A stretch of 64,000 nucleotides of DNA from Arthrinium phaeospermum (lineage: Eukaryota > Ascomycota > Sordariomycetes > Amphisphaeriales > Apiosporaceae). The translations under genes and the position numbers were made by a program. The stretch is taken from positions 124,001 to 188,000 of the forward strand of contig QYRS01000014.1 in assembly GCA_006503535.1 (NCBI GenBank). Direction: 5' to 3'. Below the pieces are notes generated by a model. That model did not search any database, was not told where the DNA came from, and saw only the letters and a program-made list of their open reading frames with translations. Shown here one piece after another: positions 23,929-34,800 of the stretch. Position 1 is the stretch's first letter. Every line of letters starts with the position of its first letter.

Positions 23929-23936
23929 TATATAAG
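23929..23936 (+). promoter_or_regulatory. TATA box of the flavohemoglobin gene
   Basis: TATATAAG lies 158 bp upstream of the chosen start at 24094. A transcript starting some 30 bp downstream would begin near or after the alternative ATG at 23959, which favours 24094 as the main start. Confidence 0.6.
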
Positions 23937-24093
23937 GTGGGAGTAGAATGCTACCTTGATGAACACCTCCTCATTTGCCTCTGTCCCACATCCCAACCTA
24001 CTTACTGCCGAACATTCTTCCTTCCATTTGCGGAAGAACATCAAGTCACCCGTGCTCTTCTCTTTCAGACCACAACAACATCAACAAAGCATC

Positions 24094-25356
24094 ATGGCTG
24101 CCGCTGCTAAAGTGTCGGCGCCCCTGACGCCAGAACAAATCGCCATTGTCAAGTCGACGGCGCCGGCCCTCAAGGCCCATGGCGAAGAGATCACCTCCAT
24201 GTTCTACAAGAACATGCTGGCCGCCCACCCCGAGCTGCGCAATGTGTTCAACAAGACCAGCCAGGAGACGGGCGCGCAGCCGCGTGCTCTTGCCGGCGCC
24301 GTCTTCGCCTATGCTAGCTACGTCGATGATCTCGGCAAGCTGTCCGACGCCGTTGCGCGCATTGCCCACAAGCACGTCAGTCTCATGATCGCAGCCGACC
24401 AGTACCCCATCGTCGGCGAGCACCTCATCGCCGCCGTTGCCACGGTCCTGGGCGACGCCGTCACGCCCGCCGTCGCCGAGGCCTGGACCGCGGCCTACCA
24501 GGCGCTGGCCGACATCTTCATCGGGCTCGAGGCCAGCATGTACGCCGACCAGGAGAAGAGCGCCGCCGGCTGGAACGGCTGGCGCAAGTTCAAGATCGCC
24601 AAGAAGGTCGCCGAGTCCTCCGAGATCACCAGCTTCTACCTCGCCCCCGAGGACGGCAAGCTGCCCCTGCCCGACTTCAAGCCCGGCCAGTACATCAGCC
24701 TGCACCTGCACATCCCGGAGCTCGGCTGCATGCAGCCCCGCCAGTACTCGCTCAGCGACGTACCCGGACACGACTACTACCGCATCAGCGTGAAGCGCGA
24801 CGCCGGCAAGCAGGACGGCGTGCCCGGCCTCATCTCCAACCGCCTGCACAGCGACTTCAACGAGGGCGACGTCTTGGAGATCACCCACCCCGCCGGCACC
24901 TTCTCCGTCGAGCCCAAGACGGGCAGCCAGTCACCCATTGCCCTGATCTCGGCCGGCGTCGGCGTCACGCCCATGGTCTCCATCCTGAACGCGACCGTCG
25001 CCGAGGGCTCCACCCGCCCCGTGTCCTGGGTGCACGGCGCCCGCAGCACCGAGGTCCAGGCGTTCGCGGCCCACGTCCGCGACGTGTGCGAGAAGCACTC
25101 TAACGTCAAGGCGACCATCTTCAAGAACAATGTCAAGGACACCGAGGTCCAGGGCGTCGACTACCACTTCACCGGCCGCATGGATCTGGAGAAAGTCGAC
25201 CGGAACCAGGGCCTGTTCCTCGACCAGCCCGAGGCCAACTACTACATCTGCGGACCCCCCGTCTTCATGCGGGACGTTCAGCAGTTCCTCGTCAAGGCGG
25301 GAGTCAGCGAGAGCAGGATACATATGGAGGTGTTTGGCGTCGGCGATGGGGAGTAA
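24094..25356 (+). CDS. Flavohemoglobin (nitric oxide dioxygenase)
   Basis: 420 residues, one exon. It oxidises nitric oxide to nitrate with oxygen and NAD(P)H, protecting against nitrosative stress. Globin domain, about residues 10-150: distal Tyr38 (FYKNML) and Gln62 (GAQPRAL), proximal His94 (AHKHVSL), and the Tyr104/Glu129 pair (DQYPIVGEH, AEAWTAAYQ) that tunes the haem in this family. FAD-binding domain, about 155-265: RQYSLS and the GTF-type AGTFSVE. NAD domain to the C terminus: ISAGVGVTPM and YYICGPPVFM. All key residues are present. Met at 24094 matches the usual family start. The same frame stays open upstream to an ATG at 23959, which would add 45 residues; the TATA position argues against it as the main start. 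Its closest neighbours are more than 3 kb away. Confidence 0.95.
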   Translation: MAAAAKVSAPLTPEQIAIVKSTAPALKAHGEEITSMFYKNMLAAHPELRNVFNKTSQETGAQPRALAGAVFAYASYVDDLGKLSDAVARIAHKHVSLMIAADQYPIVGEHLIAAVATVLGDAVTPAVAEAWTAAYQALADIFIGLEASMYADQEKSAAGWNGWRKFKIAKKVAESSEITSFYLAPEDGKLPLPDFKPGQYISLHLHIPELGCMQPRQYSLSDVPGHDYYRISVKRDAGKQDGVPGLISNRLHSDFNEGDVLEITHPAGTFSVEPKTGSQSPIALISAGVGVTPMVSILNATVAEGSTRPVSWVHGARSTEVQAFAAHVRDVCEKHSNVKATIFKNNVKDTEVQGVDYHFTGRMDLEKVDRNQGLFLDQPEANYYICGPPVFMRDVQQFLVKAGVSESRIHMEVFGVGDGE

Positions 25357-28300
25357 GCGGCGAGAATAGACGCATTGCCTTTTCTTGTTCGGAGTTGCGG
25401 AACGAGACCACTCCGCGGAGTCTTTAGTTAACGGATTGATACCACCACCCCTTTTACGTGTAAGAATAGAGTATGATTTACAGTATTGCAGCATTTAATA
25501 CTTTCGATTACCCCTCAAGGTCTAGGTCTGAGCATCAACTCGGCCTCCACCTCATCCATTTCGCGGGTGCTGCACCCGTGTTACAGGCCGAGCTGTCGTC
25601 CCGGACTCGTGTGGCTTTTTCAGCCTCCCTGTGGGTGCACCAGAATATCGCAAGGGGCGTCCTCGCTTCCAGGAAACAGGGAGCGTGAGGCACACATGAT
25701 TCGTTCGGGTTCGCCCGAAAAAGCAAACAACTCATGTGCTTGCAGCAGCATGCATGCATGTAATTTGCAGCGTACAGTTGTCTGTGGGTGTGTGGGTGTG
25801 GGTGGGCACAGATGGGGGAAGGGGGTGTGTGAGTGATCTCGTGACGATTGAGCCCGACTGACTAAGTGATCAAGTAAGCATCCATATCCAATTCCCAGAC
25901 GACTGCTAGGAGAAATACGCATTCATTGGTCTGGGTAAGGATAGTTGGTGATGAGTGACTACTGCTTCATCACGGTGTACAGCAGACTTTTAGGGCTTCT
26001 AACCTTCACCGAGGGAATTCACCGAGGGAAAAGCGGTGTCATTCTCGCCAAGTGCCACTGCATATATGCAGTAGTAGTTTCACCATATGTTCGCCTTTCT
26101 CTCACCTTTTATCATTATTATTCTACTTCCTCTCCTTCTTGTTGTCTACTCTATCCCGCTCTTTTCCTCTCTCTGCAAGATACGGTATCTTCACAATGTG
26201 ATTACTACGTGGCGTGTGTCTCAGTTTATTATTATCGCGAAGATCTATATCTGCCGCAGCCCCCTCGAAGCCTCTCTCTGGGATCTTGATTTCCGGATGA
26301 ACCGCGGCCGGATATCCGCCTCGAATTGCAGTTCTTCGTTTGGACTTGCCCAATAGGGAGGACCATGAATACGGTGGGGGATCTTGGACGCCTCGAATCA
26401 TACCCCCCTTTCCATGGTCGCCGGCTACTACTACAGGGTCTTTGCCTGTTTCTTGCTTCATTCATCGGGGGGCAATGTAAGGGAGGGCTGCCTGCCAGCG
26501 CAACATGTCTCCAACTACCAGGTACTCGGTAAATTCTTGACTTTGAGATTATGCGCTTACCCGCTTCCCCCGTGTAACACGAAGGGTAAGGGAGGGGGAG
26601 GGCAGGCAGGCAGGGCACTCGCATGAGGTGCGCCATCTGGGATTGTGAGCCCATTCCCATTTTCCTGCAGCCGCCTGCTGCGTGCGTGCTTCCCCAAGAT
26701 CTGGGTCAGTCCACAGAGCAATCTCTATTTCTCTGGGTCGCGCGGAAAGCGACATGCCAAAAGTCACTTTCGGGTTACACGGACTGCGCGCGGGGGCGGG
26801 GCATATCCCGTTGGATACCTGTGCCGTCATTCGTCTCACAGCTTCATCAAAGAATGCGAGATAGTGGGTGAGCAGGGCAGCTCGTATCTACCAATACCTT
26901 CCTCACGGGTAGATACGGAGGGGGTGGGAAGCGGATGACTGGACGGAGCTGTCACAGTCTCAGGGGGTGCTGAGCGATGTCGGTCAGCCATAGTAAGGCG
27001 GCGGCAGATGGTGATTCGTGAGCCCGTGAGGCTGGAAAAACGCCCCCCTTTACCCCAAATGGCGCTCCCCCAAGCCCCCCAAACGTTTAGCCCTACGGAT
27101 TGCTTACAAATTCGGGAACGACCCCATGGATCGACCGTATTCCCACTAGCCTGGGAAGCTCGTAAGGTCGTGGAAGCCTCACGTTATTTACGTCCGTACT
27201 GACTGAAGATCCTGCTAGTCTCAACGTCTATTTCTACTTAATTAATAGAGGGCTGATCCCGAGGATTGTCAAGAAACGGGCGGGCCGGGGACTAGTAGCG
27301 CCCTGTGGCGTTAAGTTGCCGAAGTTCTTTGCAGTTCTAGGGGTCCAAAGGATTTTTCGACGATTAGCTCCATCGTATTCGCCATTTTCCCTGCCTGTTC
27401 GCACGAAACCGTATTCCTGGGTTTGGAAGGGGTGGGTAAGCGGCTGAGCGTTTCTGTGACTTGGGCGCCCGTGGCTGCAGGTCATCAGCCTCATTGTAAC
27501 TGGGCACGGGAACATACGTACATCCGTTGCGGATATCTTACTTGTTTTATTTCCCGGGTTGCCAGATATTCCCCATCTTGCAGTTGCGAGAGATGGCATG
27601 TCATGCATCGATCTTCCTGCTAGGGCTTATATGTCGCCGGCCACTAGACGCCTTTGGGTCATAGCAAGTAGCTTCTTGGCCATGACGACCTTGGTGGCCA
27701 TGCAATTGCCCTGGCACACACAAGTGGTGACGTTCTTTCGAGCGTTACCAGCCTGGGCGCCGGGGTCCTTGTGCCGTCCATCCACACTACTTACACCGCC
27801 ACACCTTCCCGTGGTTCTGGAAGTGCTAGCAATCCATCTGCACACCACATCACATACTGGTAACCCCGGATCTAAAAGTAACGAGCTTCTACTTGCCTAA
27901 TCTGGTACTGAAGCTCCTTGTTAGTCCAACAATACAGGTCAGGGGTACTTTCTACCAAATGACGGACAGATCTTGGCACGCTTGGATTGGAAAAGCTTAG
28001 CAGGTCACCCGCAGTGCACTTAGTAACGGGGAATTCTTTCCGGCTTCCTGGAGTGAGCACGGTGTACCACTCTGTGTATTGATATGCCGTGACCTATTCT
28101 ATTGCATCTGGGACGGGGGTCACAGATCGTGATACTCTAGAACGATGCAGCGGGGAGCTTCGAGAACCGGGCGACTTCGATTGCGTTGTTCATGTCACGC
28201 CAGCACACACTGAGACAATGTGGTGGTATCCAATTAACTTAGGCATGTTCCTCGGGAAGCTGAGAGGGTCTAGTACGACACTAGCCCAGTGGACGAAAGT

Positions 28301-29272
28301 GAGATCAAGACTACTGCCAAAGCATATCGGGTTTAAAGCCATCTGTCAGCAACGCCTATCTCCTTACCGCCCGATTTTCGAAATGAGTAGCCGTCTCTGA
28401 CGGATGGAAATGGCTGACTGGTCGACATATAGCGTCTTGGAAACAGAAGACGGCGCCGGAAGTTCGCATTCCATCCACGTGAAGGCGGATACCTACGTTA
28501 AGCAGTAGGTATTCTTGGCGGAAACTTTCGTATCTTACTTACCCCCTGACACCCTGACGTACTATGCAATCGAACACAATCTGGAGACTCTGCTCTCCTG
28601 AACGCTGATCTTGATCGAAATTCCTACTATTGGTGGAAGGGGCAGTGATACCAATTAATTCCATCGAGGTGGCGGGCCTGGTTGGGCACCGTCGTGCAGA
28701 CAGCCTGCGTATGAGGTCGTTGTACCTCGCGGTTGATTGCATTATCGGACATGGTGCGCCCATTTTCCTGTGCTACCACACCCAATATGGCACATGCGAT
28801 CGATCCTGCGGGTCGAGGTGGCTCAAGGAAACAGCAGCCCCCGGCAACAGGATCCACGCTGCTGGTTCAGCCGTTCGTTCGTTCCCCCTTCTTTTGTTTT
28901 GCTTGGGCTCCTCCGCCCCTTCCTCCCCCCTCCTGGACGCTATACTGCCTAATTAACCCACACTATCGCCAACGCCATGGCACTCTGCGATGTTGATACG
29001 CCGTACATGAGATCCTGCACGTAGCCAGATTGGGTGTCTCACTCACTTATATTGCAGAGACAGTCCCGGGGAAGAGGTCACGCTCGACCTTTACTCATCG
29101 CAATTGCAACTAGTCTAGTGATGTACGATCGATCATTTTATGACAACTGAACCAGACAAGCCAAACGAAGAAGAGTAACGAGGGGTAGTCGGGAATTATC
29201 TCTCTGATCTGGTCTCCCCTTTTTGGTCTTTTTGCCCCCCTTTTATCCCCACAACCAAACCACCAACAAACG
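25357..29272. other. Long gene-poor stretch, 3.9 kb
   Basis: Only short overlapping open frames are present, all below about 145 codons and without motifs. A perfect palindrome ACTCCGCGGAGT lies just after the flavohemoglobin stop at 25410-25421. GT-rich low-complexity DNA occurs near 25780-25830. The right end should contain the promoter of the Zn2Cys6 gene. Confidence 0.45.
25410..25421. promoter_or_regulatory. Palindrome ACTCCGCGGAGT after flavohemoglobin
   Basis: The inner TCCGCGGA is the palindromic site described for the Neurospora nitrate regulator NIT4. It lies 54 bp past the flavohemoglobin stop codon, in the presumed 3' UTR, so a regulatory role is uncertain; a short hairpin in the transcript is another possibility. 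Confidence 0.3.
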
Positions 29273-30274
29273 ATGCCACCGCAGCCGCAAGAGCGCAACC
29301 GCAAGGCCTGCGACAAATGCCACCAGCAGAAGCTGAGCTGCAAGAAGCTAAGCGGCGGCGACGAGTGCGAGCGGTGCCACAGGCTCAAGCGGCCGTGCAC
29401 GTCGAGCCCCCCGCTGAGGAACCAGCGCAACAGCACCAACACTCGGCGCAACCCGAGGGAGCACGACGGCGGCCGGAGAAGACCTAAGACACTCGCCATA
29501 CTACCTCGATCTCCCCCTCCCCCTCCTGCTCCCGCTGCTGCTGCTGCTACTACTGCGGGCATAATCCCCCCGACTTCCTCCTACTCCTGCTCCGAGTCGG
29601 GCTCCTCTTCTACTTATTCCCATGACCAAGACACGACAGGTGAGTGAGCACATCTTTGATGAGCCTGTGTGAGACGCTCTTGGTCCGACGTTACTCACAT
29701 ACTATATTTAGCGTCGGTCATCCCTGTCATGCCTACTGACCAGCTGGTCACGGAGACCATGGACGAGCACCCGCACCAGCAGTACATGGAACCCCTTTGC
29801 TGGTCTGGCCACGCCGTCACCGCGGCTGAGCTCAGCAGTGCCGCATATCCCCCTTACTTTGCGCCCTGCTGGCCCAACGGGGAGGATACCCCGAGAATGG
29901 ACCATCTGGTTGGTGGCGGGTATCCAGACAGATTATCATCCTCTCCTTCGCAGCACCCCGGGTCCATCCAGACCCCGGCGAGTCACTTCTCTCATCTTGA
30001 CCGAGGTATGGACTCTGCACGAGCCTTGGACCATGTGCCGCTGCAACCTACCATGGGGGCCGCAGCGCCGCCTATCACGTCGCTGGATACGCGAGATCCC
30101 GCCGGTATCCGTGACGACTTGGGCCCCTATGCATATTACCCCACCAACACCGCCCCCATGGGCTACGGCCCCGGGTACGTGCAATATGGGGCCGGCGGCT
30201 ACGGGCCCGGCAGTCGGGTCCGGTTTGATTGGCAGCCCGTCGTCTGCATGGAGCCGCCCTACCAAGGGGGCTGA
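29273..30274 (+). CDS. Zn2Cys6 transcription factor beside the PKS
   Basis: Exons 29273-29639 and 29712-30274 with a 72-nt intron (GTGAGT...TTTAG); 309 residues. The N-terminal binuclear zinc cluster starts CDKCHQQKLSC and continues CERCHRLKRPC, spacing C-x2-C-x6-C-x8-C-x2-C-x6-C, so it binds DNA in the nucleus. A basic stretch, then a Pro/Ala/Ser-rich linker, follow. The C-terminal half has Tyr, Gly and Pro-rich stretches (YGPGYVQYGAGGYGPG) that could be an activation region. No fungal-specific middle homology domain is visible and the protein is short, as in several pathway-specific regulators. It is transcribed toward the polyketide synthase, whose start lies about 1.55 kb downstream. It is therefore the obvious candidate regulator of that gene, by position only. 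Confidence 0.85.
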
Positions 30275-31824
30275 CGTAGTCGGATATGATGAAACTGTCG
30301 TTGTTGGTTATTTTTTGATTTTGGTTCTTCCCTTTGCCCGTCAATGTATGTTTGATTAGTATCTAGGAATTGGGACGCGCGGAGTCACAGGTTGTTGGTT
30401 AGAACAGGGTGCCACACCGGCTGGAATGCTTTTCAAAATTAATAATGATCATCCCTTAAAGAATGATGTTGTATGCTGGTGTCCGTGATAAGGATAGGAC
30501 TCGTGACCGAAGTAAGTGATATTTGACAATTTGAGCTCCGATATTGCTCCTAGATGGTAGGGATATAAACGCCGAGGTGGTTGGGCTTCGTAATGTAGCA
30601 TCCCTGGCGGTCTCGTCAGGCAGCGAATCAAGGGTCGAAATAAGGGGTGAAGCCTGCGCAAAAGCAGACGAATCCGGCCGCCCTGTATACAATGACGAAA
30701 ATAACCTCCCCAACGCGGTGGTTCTTCACCGATCGGTGATCGGCAAGTCCCATGCCCGTGCCTATCAGTAATCCGATTGTATCACCCTTTCCGGACCCGG
30801 CATGCGCCAAGGAGGTGTTGCATCGCGACGCCCTTCGATCAGACCCTCCAATTGTCCTTCTTGTCCTTTCGACACGGCGAAGTCTAGCTTTCCTCTCCCT
30901 TGGTCTCGTTGCTTGTAGAAGATAAATCGTTCTCGAACGTCGTAGGCGTTTTTAGTGCCAAGTAAGGGAGGTGTGTCCCATGACGTGAAAGGACAGTGTA
31001 TCGTCGAGCTCGTCGGCACCGAGTCGTCAGCAACACACCACCTACACACCAGCTTCTCACGACACAACCACCGAAAAATCAAAGAACTCCAATTGATAAT
31101 CAGATAGACTAGTTCTTTTGCTAGTCTCGGAGTCGGAGATGATGGGAGGCGCCGGGAGCCAGTGGTTATATCCTTTCCACATTCTTTCAGCTCGAGCCGT
31201 TAGATGTCATCGTCTCGGCCGTAACTATAATAGAATTACCAACAACCGCCATCTGCCCCTGCTAGAACCATCCTGGAATCTTTTTCTCAGGATGACAGCT
31301 TGGCATTCCAATAGATCACACTGGTCTGAATAAGTAATCATGGCATATCAAAAACCTCGTTCGGTGTTTTCATCTGCCAAATGACAGGAGCCTGCGGTTG
31401 GCTGCAGGGAACAACCCAGGCGGGCATCTGAGACAAGCAACGAGCAGCTATCAGCTTCGGCGACGATGCAGCAAATCAAAGCTGCCCTGGAGCTTGGGGC
31501 AAGCAACTCGAAAGGCCATTGTCCAAGTCCTGTCTTTCATTTCATCGCGAGTACAAAGGAGGGCTATCCCAGCGTGCTACAATGCGATTGTTCCCTGAAA
31601 GTCGGTAGTACCTATATGTCTCGAGTCTTTTCTTTTTACTGAAGCCCTGCAGTCGACGATTGGCTGGCAATCAACCACATCCTCACTTACACTCTCACCT
31701 CACCGTTGCTTTCTCTTTTTGGCACACCCGTTATTGCGCTTTTTGCTTTTTTTGGTGTACATAGTAAACGTTAGCAGGTTCCGCGCCTGCCGCAGATAGA
31801 AAAAAAGAAAAAGAAGGAGCGACC
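30275..31824. other. Intergenic between regulator and PKS
   Basis: No gene is seen. This is the presumed 3' region of the Zn2Cys6 gene and the promoter of the polyketide synthase. I did not find a convincing repeated CGG-type zinc-cluster site by eye. Confidence 0.45.
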
Positions 31825-34800
31825 ATGTACACGGAACGCCAGCCGGAACCCATCGCCATAATAGGCACCAGCTGCCGGTTCACAGGCGACGCCACCTCCC
31901 CCTCGAAACTCTGGGACCTGCTCGCCGACCCTGTGGATCTCTCCCGCCCAGTCCCTGCCGAGCGGTTCAACGCCGAGGCCTTCTACCACCCGGACGGCGA
32001 GCACCATGGCACCACCAACTCGGTGCGGGCCTACTGGCTCTCGCAGGACGTCCGCGCCTTCGACGCCGGCTTCTTCAACATGACGCCGCGCGAGGCCGAG
32101 GCCGTGGACCCGCAGCAGCGCCTCGTGCTCGAGGTCGTCTACGAGGCCATGGAGGCGGCGGGCTACCCGATGGCGCGGCTGTCGGGCGAGGACGTCGCCG
32201 TCTTCGCGGGCGTCATGACGGCCGACTACGACACCCTCTCGCAGCGCGACGAGCTGGCCACGAGCCAGTACTACGCCACCGGCAACGCGCGCTCCATCAT
32301 CGCCAACCGCGTCTCCTATTTTTTTAATTTGCGCGGGCCCTCGGTCACCATCGACACGGCCTGCAGCTCGTCGCTGGTGGCGCTGCACCAGGCCGTCCTG
32401 AGCCTGCGATCACAAGAAAGCAGGATGGCCTGCGTCACCGGCGTCAACCTCATGCTCACGCCCGAGCAGTTCGTCGTCGAGTCCAGCCTGCACATGCTCA
32501 GCCCGTCGGGGCGGTGCCGGATGTGGGACGTGGGCGCCGACGGGTACGCGCGCGGCGAGGGCGTGGCGGCGGTGTTCGTCAAGACGCTGTCGCAGGCGCT
32601 GGCGGACGGGGACCGGATCGAGGGCATCATTCGCGGCACCGGGGTCGGCTCGGACGGGAGGACGCAGGGGATCACGATGCCCAACTCGGAGGCGCAGGCG
32701 TCGCTCATACGGAAGACGTACGAGAGGGCCGGACTGGACCCGAGGTGCGAGGAGGATCGCTGCCAGTATTTTGAGGCGCATGGGACGGGGACGCAGGTCG
32801 GCGATCCTCGGGAGGCACAAGGTAAGCAAGCCTCTTTTTTTTTCTTTTTTTTTTTTTCCTTTTCCTCTTCTTCCTATTCTCTTTTATGTTCTTCTTCTCA
32901 CTTCTTTTCTATTCGATCACTAAAACTACACGAACTGAAAATGCGTTAACCACATTTTTGTTCCAGCTATCGAAAAAGCATTCTTCGGGCCACCTGGAAA
33001 TGGTACACCGAAAGACGATATCCCCTCCGAGAAACTCCTGGTCGGCTCCGTCAAGACCATCATCGGCCACACCGAGGGCGCCGCGGGCCTCGCCGGCGTG
33101 CTCAAGGTGCTTCAGGCCATGAAGCACGGAGCAGTTCCACCGAATCTCCACTTCCAGTCACTGAATCCTGTCGTGCAACCCTTCTACCAACAACTCGAAA
33201 TCCCGACGACTGTGACGCCTTGGCCGACTACACCGGGCTCGGTGCCTCGGAGAGCAAGTGTAAATTCATTTGGATTCGGCGGAACCAATGCACATGCTAT
33301 CATCGAGGCTTATGTTCCCCGCGTCCACGATGCCATGAGCATGTGTCACCTGCGGCCCTGGAAGGGAACTCGGAGCTTACTACCCCCTCACGTAGACGAA
33401 ATTTCCGATAACTGCGCCGCCCCCTTGGTGGTCTCCGCCGCTTCGCAGGGCTCACTTCAGCACGTCCTGGCAGAGTTAGTACAGTACCTTAAGCAAAACC
33501 CTAACATCACCCCTCGACAGCTGGGCTGGCATCTCTACTCGAAACGGACCGCTCTCCCCTATAGAGTGGCTTTCACCGCGTACTCTACCACTAATGCCAT
33601 TGACTTGATGGAATCCACTCTTCTTAATCCTTCCGCCGGGATCCGAACACAAATGTTTCATTTGAAACCGAAAATCTTGGGCGTCTTTACCGGTCAAGGT
33701 GCACAGTGGGCTACCATGTCACGCTCGCTGCTACTATCCAACAAGAGATATCGCCATATGATCTGTTCCCTTGACGAAGCCCTTGCTACTTGTCCAGATC
33801 CCCCCTCATGGACGCTGGCGGAGCAGATCATGTCCGACCCCGAGGTCTCACGCATCAATGAGGCCGCCATATCACAGCCCCTCTGCACCGCCCTGCAGAT
33901 AGCATTGGTCGACCTTCTCAGAACTCACGGCATCGAGTTTCACACCGTTGTGGGACATTCTTCTGGTGAGATTGCTGCCGCCTACGCCGCTGGACGGCTG
34001 ACGGCCCGAGATGCCATTATTATCTCGTACTACCGCGGCAAGTTTGCCCATCTAGCCGGGGGCCTGGATGGGGAAAAGGGAGGCATGATGGCGGTTGGTC
34101 TATCCGAGCCCGAAGCCATTGAATTCTGTCAGTCTCCGGAGTTCGGCGGCCGAATCTGCGTTGCGGCTAGCAACGCGCCGAGTAGTGTCACACTTTCTGG
34201 CGACTTGGATATGGTGCACCTGGCACGAGACAAGCTGGCGCAGCAGCAGAAGTTTGCACGGATGCTTGTCGTGGATACGGCCTACCATTCGCCACACATG
34301 ATCCGGCCTGCCGCCGAGTACGTCAAGGCATTGCAAAAATGCGGGATCCAACCCCTATCGGGTGGCAACGGCATCAACTGGATTTCTAGCGTTGGCAGGC
34401 TCGCGGGAAGTGGCAGTGTGGACCCAGACGTTGGGTATTGGGAGGATAACATGGTCTCTTCGGTACAGTTCCACGATGCCGTCAAGACTGCCTTTATTGA
34501 GCATGGGCCTTTTGACTGTGCTATTGAAGTTGGTCCCCATCCCGCCTTGAAGGGGCCGACCACCCAAACGGCAAAATCTCTCAATGGGGGCGCACTCCTG
34601 TACTCCGGGGTCTTAGACCGGACGAAAGACGACCAAACCGCCTTCTCGGATCTTTTGGGACTCCTCTGGTGCCACTTCGGCCCCGGGGCAGTTGATTTAA
34701 CGCAGCACTTTGGATCACCGTCTTCATCTGACAAACCATTGGAGGATTTCCCCAGTTACCCCTGGGACCACTCGCAAGTCCACTGGCGAGAGTCCCGGCT

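Larger units (their letters stand above)
20613..24093. other. Long gene-poor stretch, 3.5 kb
   Basis: No gene is supported. Open frames of 248 codons (21497-22243) and 182 codons (23195-23743) exist; the first starts inside a GGAA microsatellite and neither has a recognisable motif or intron logic. The last 600 bp are the flavohemoglobin promoter, with a CTCCGCGG-type site, a GATAA core near 23702 and a TATA box. Confidence 0.45.

Noticed and set aside
24046..24888. 280-codon open frame on the minus strand
   Set aside because: Antisense of the flavohemoglobin globin and FAD domains; Val/Gly/Leu-rich composition typical of a shadow frame.
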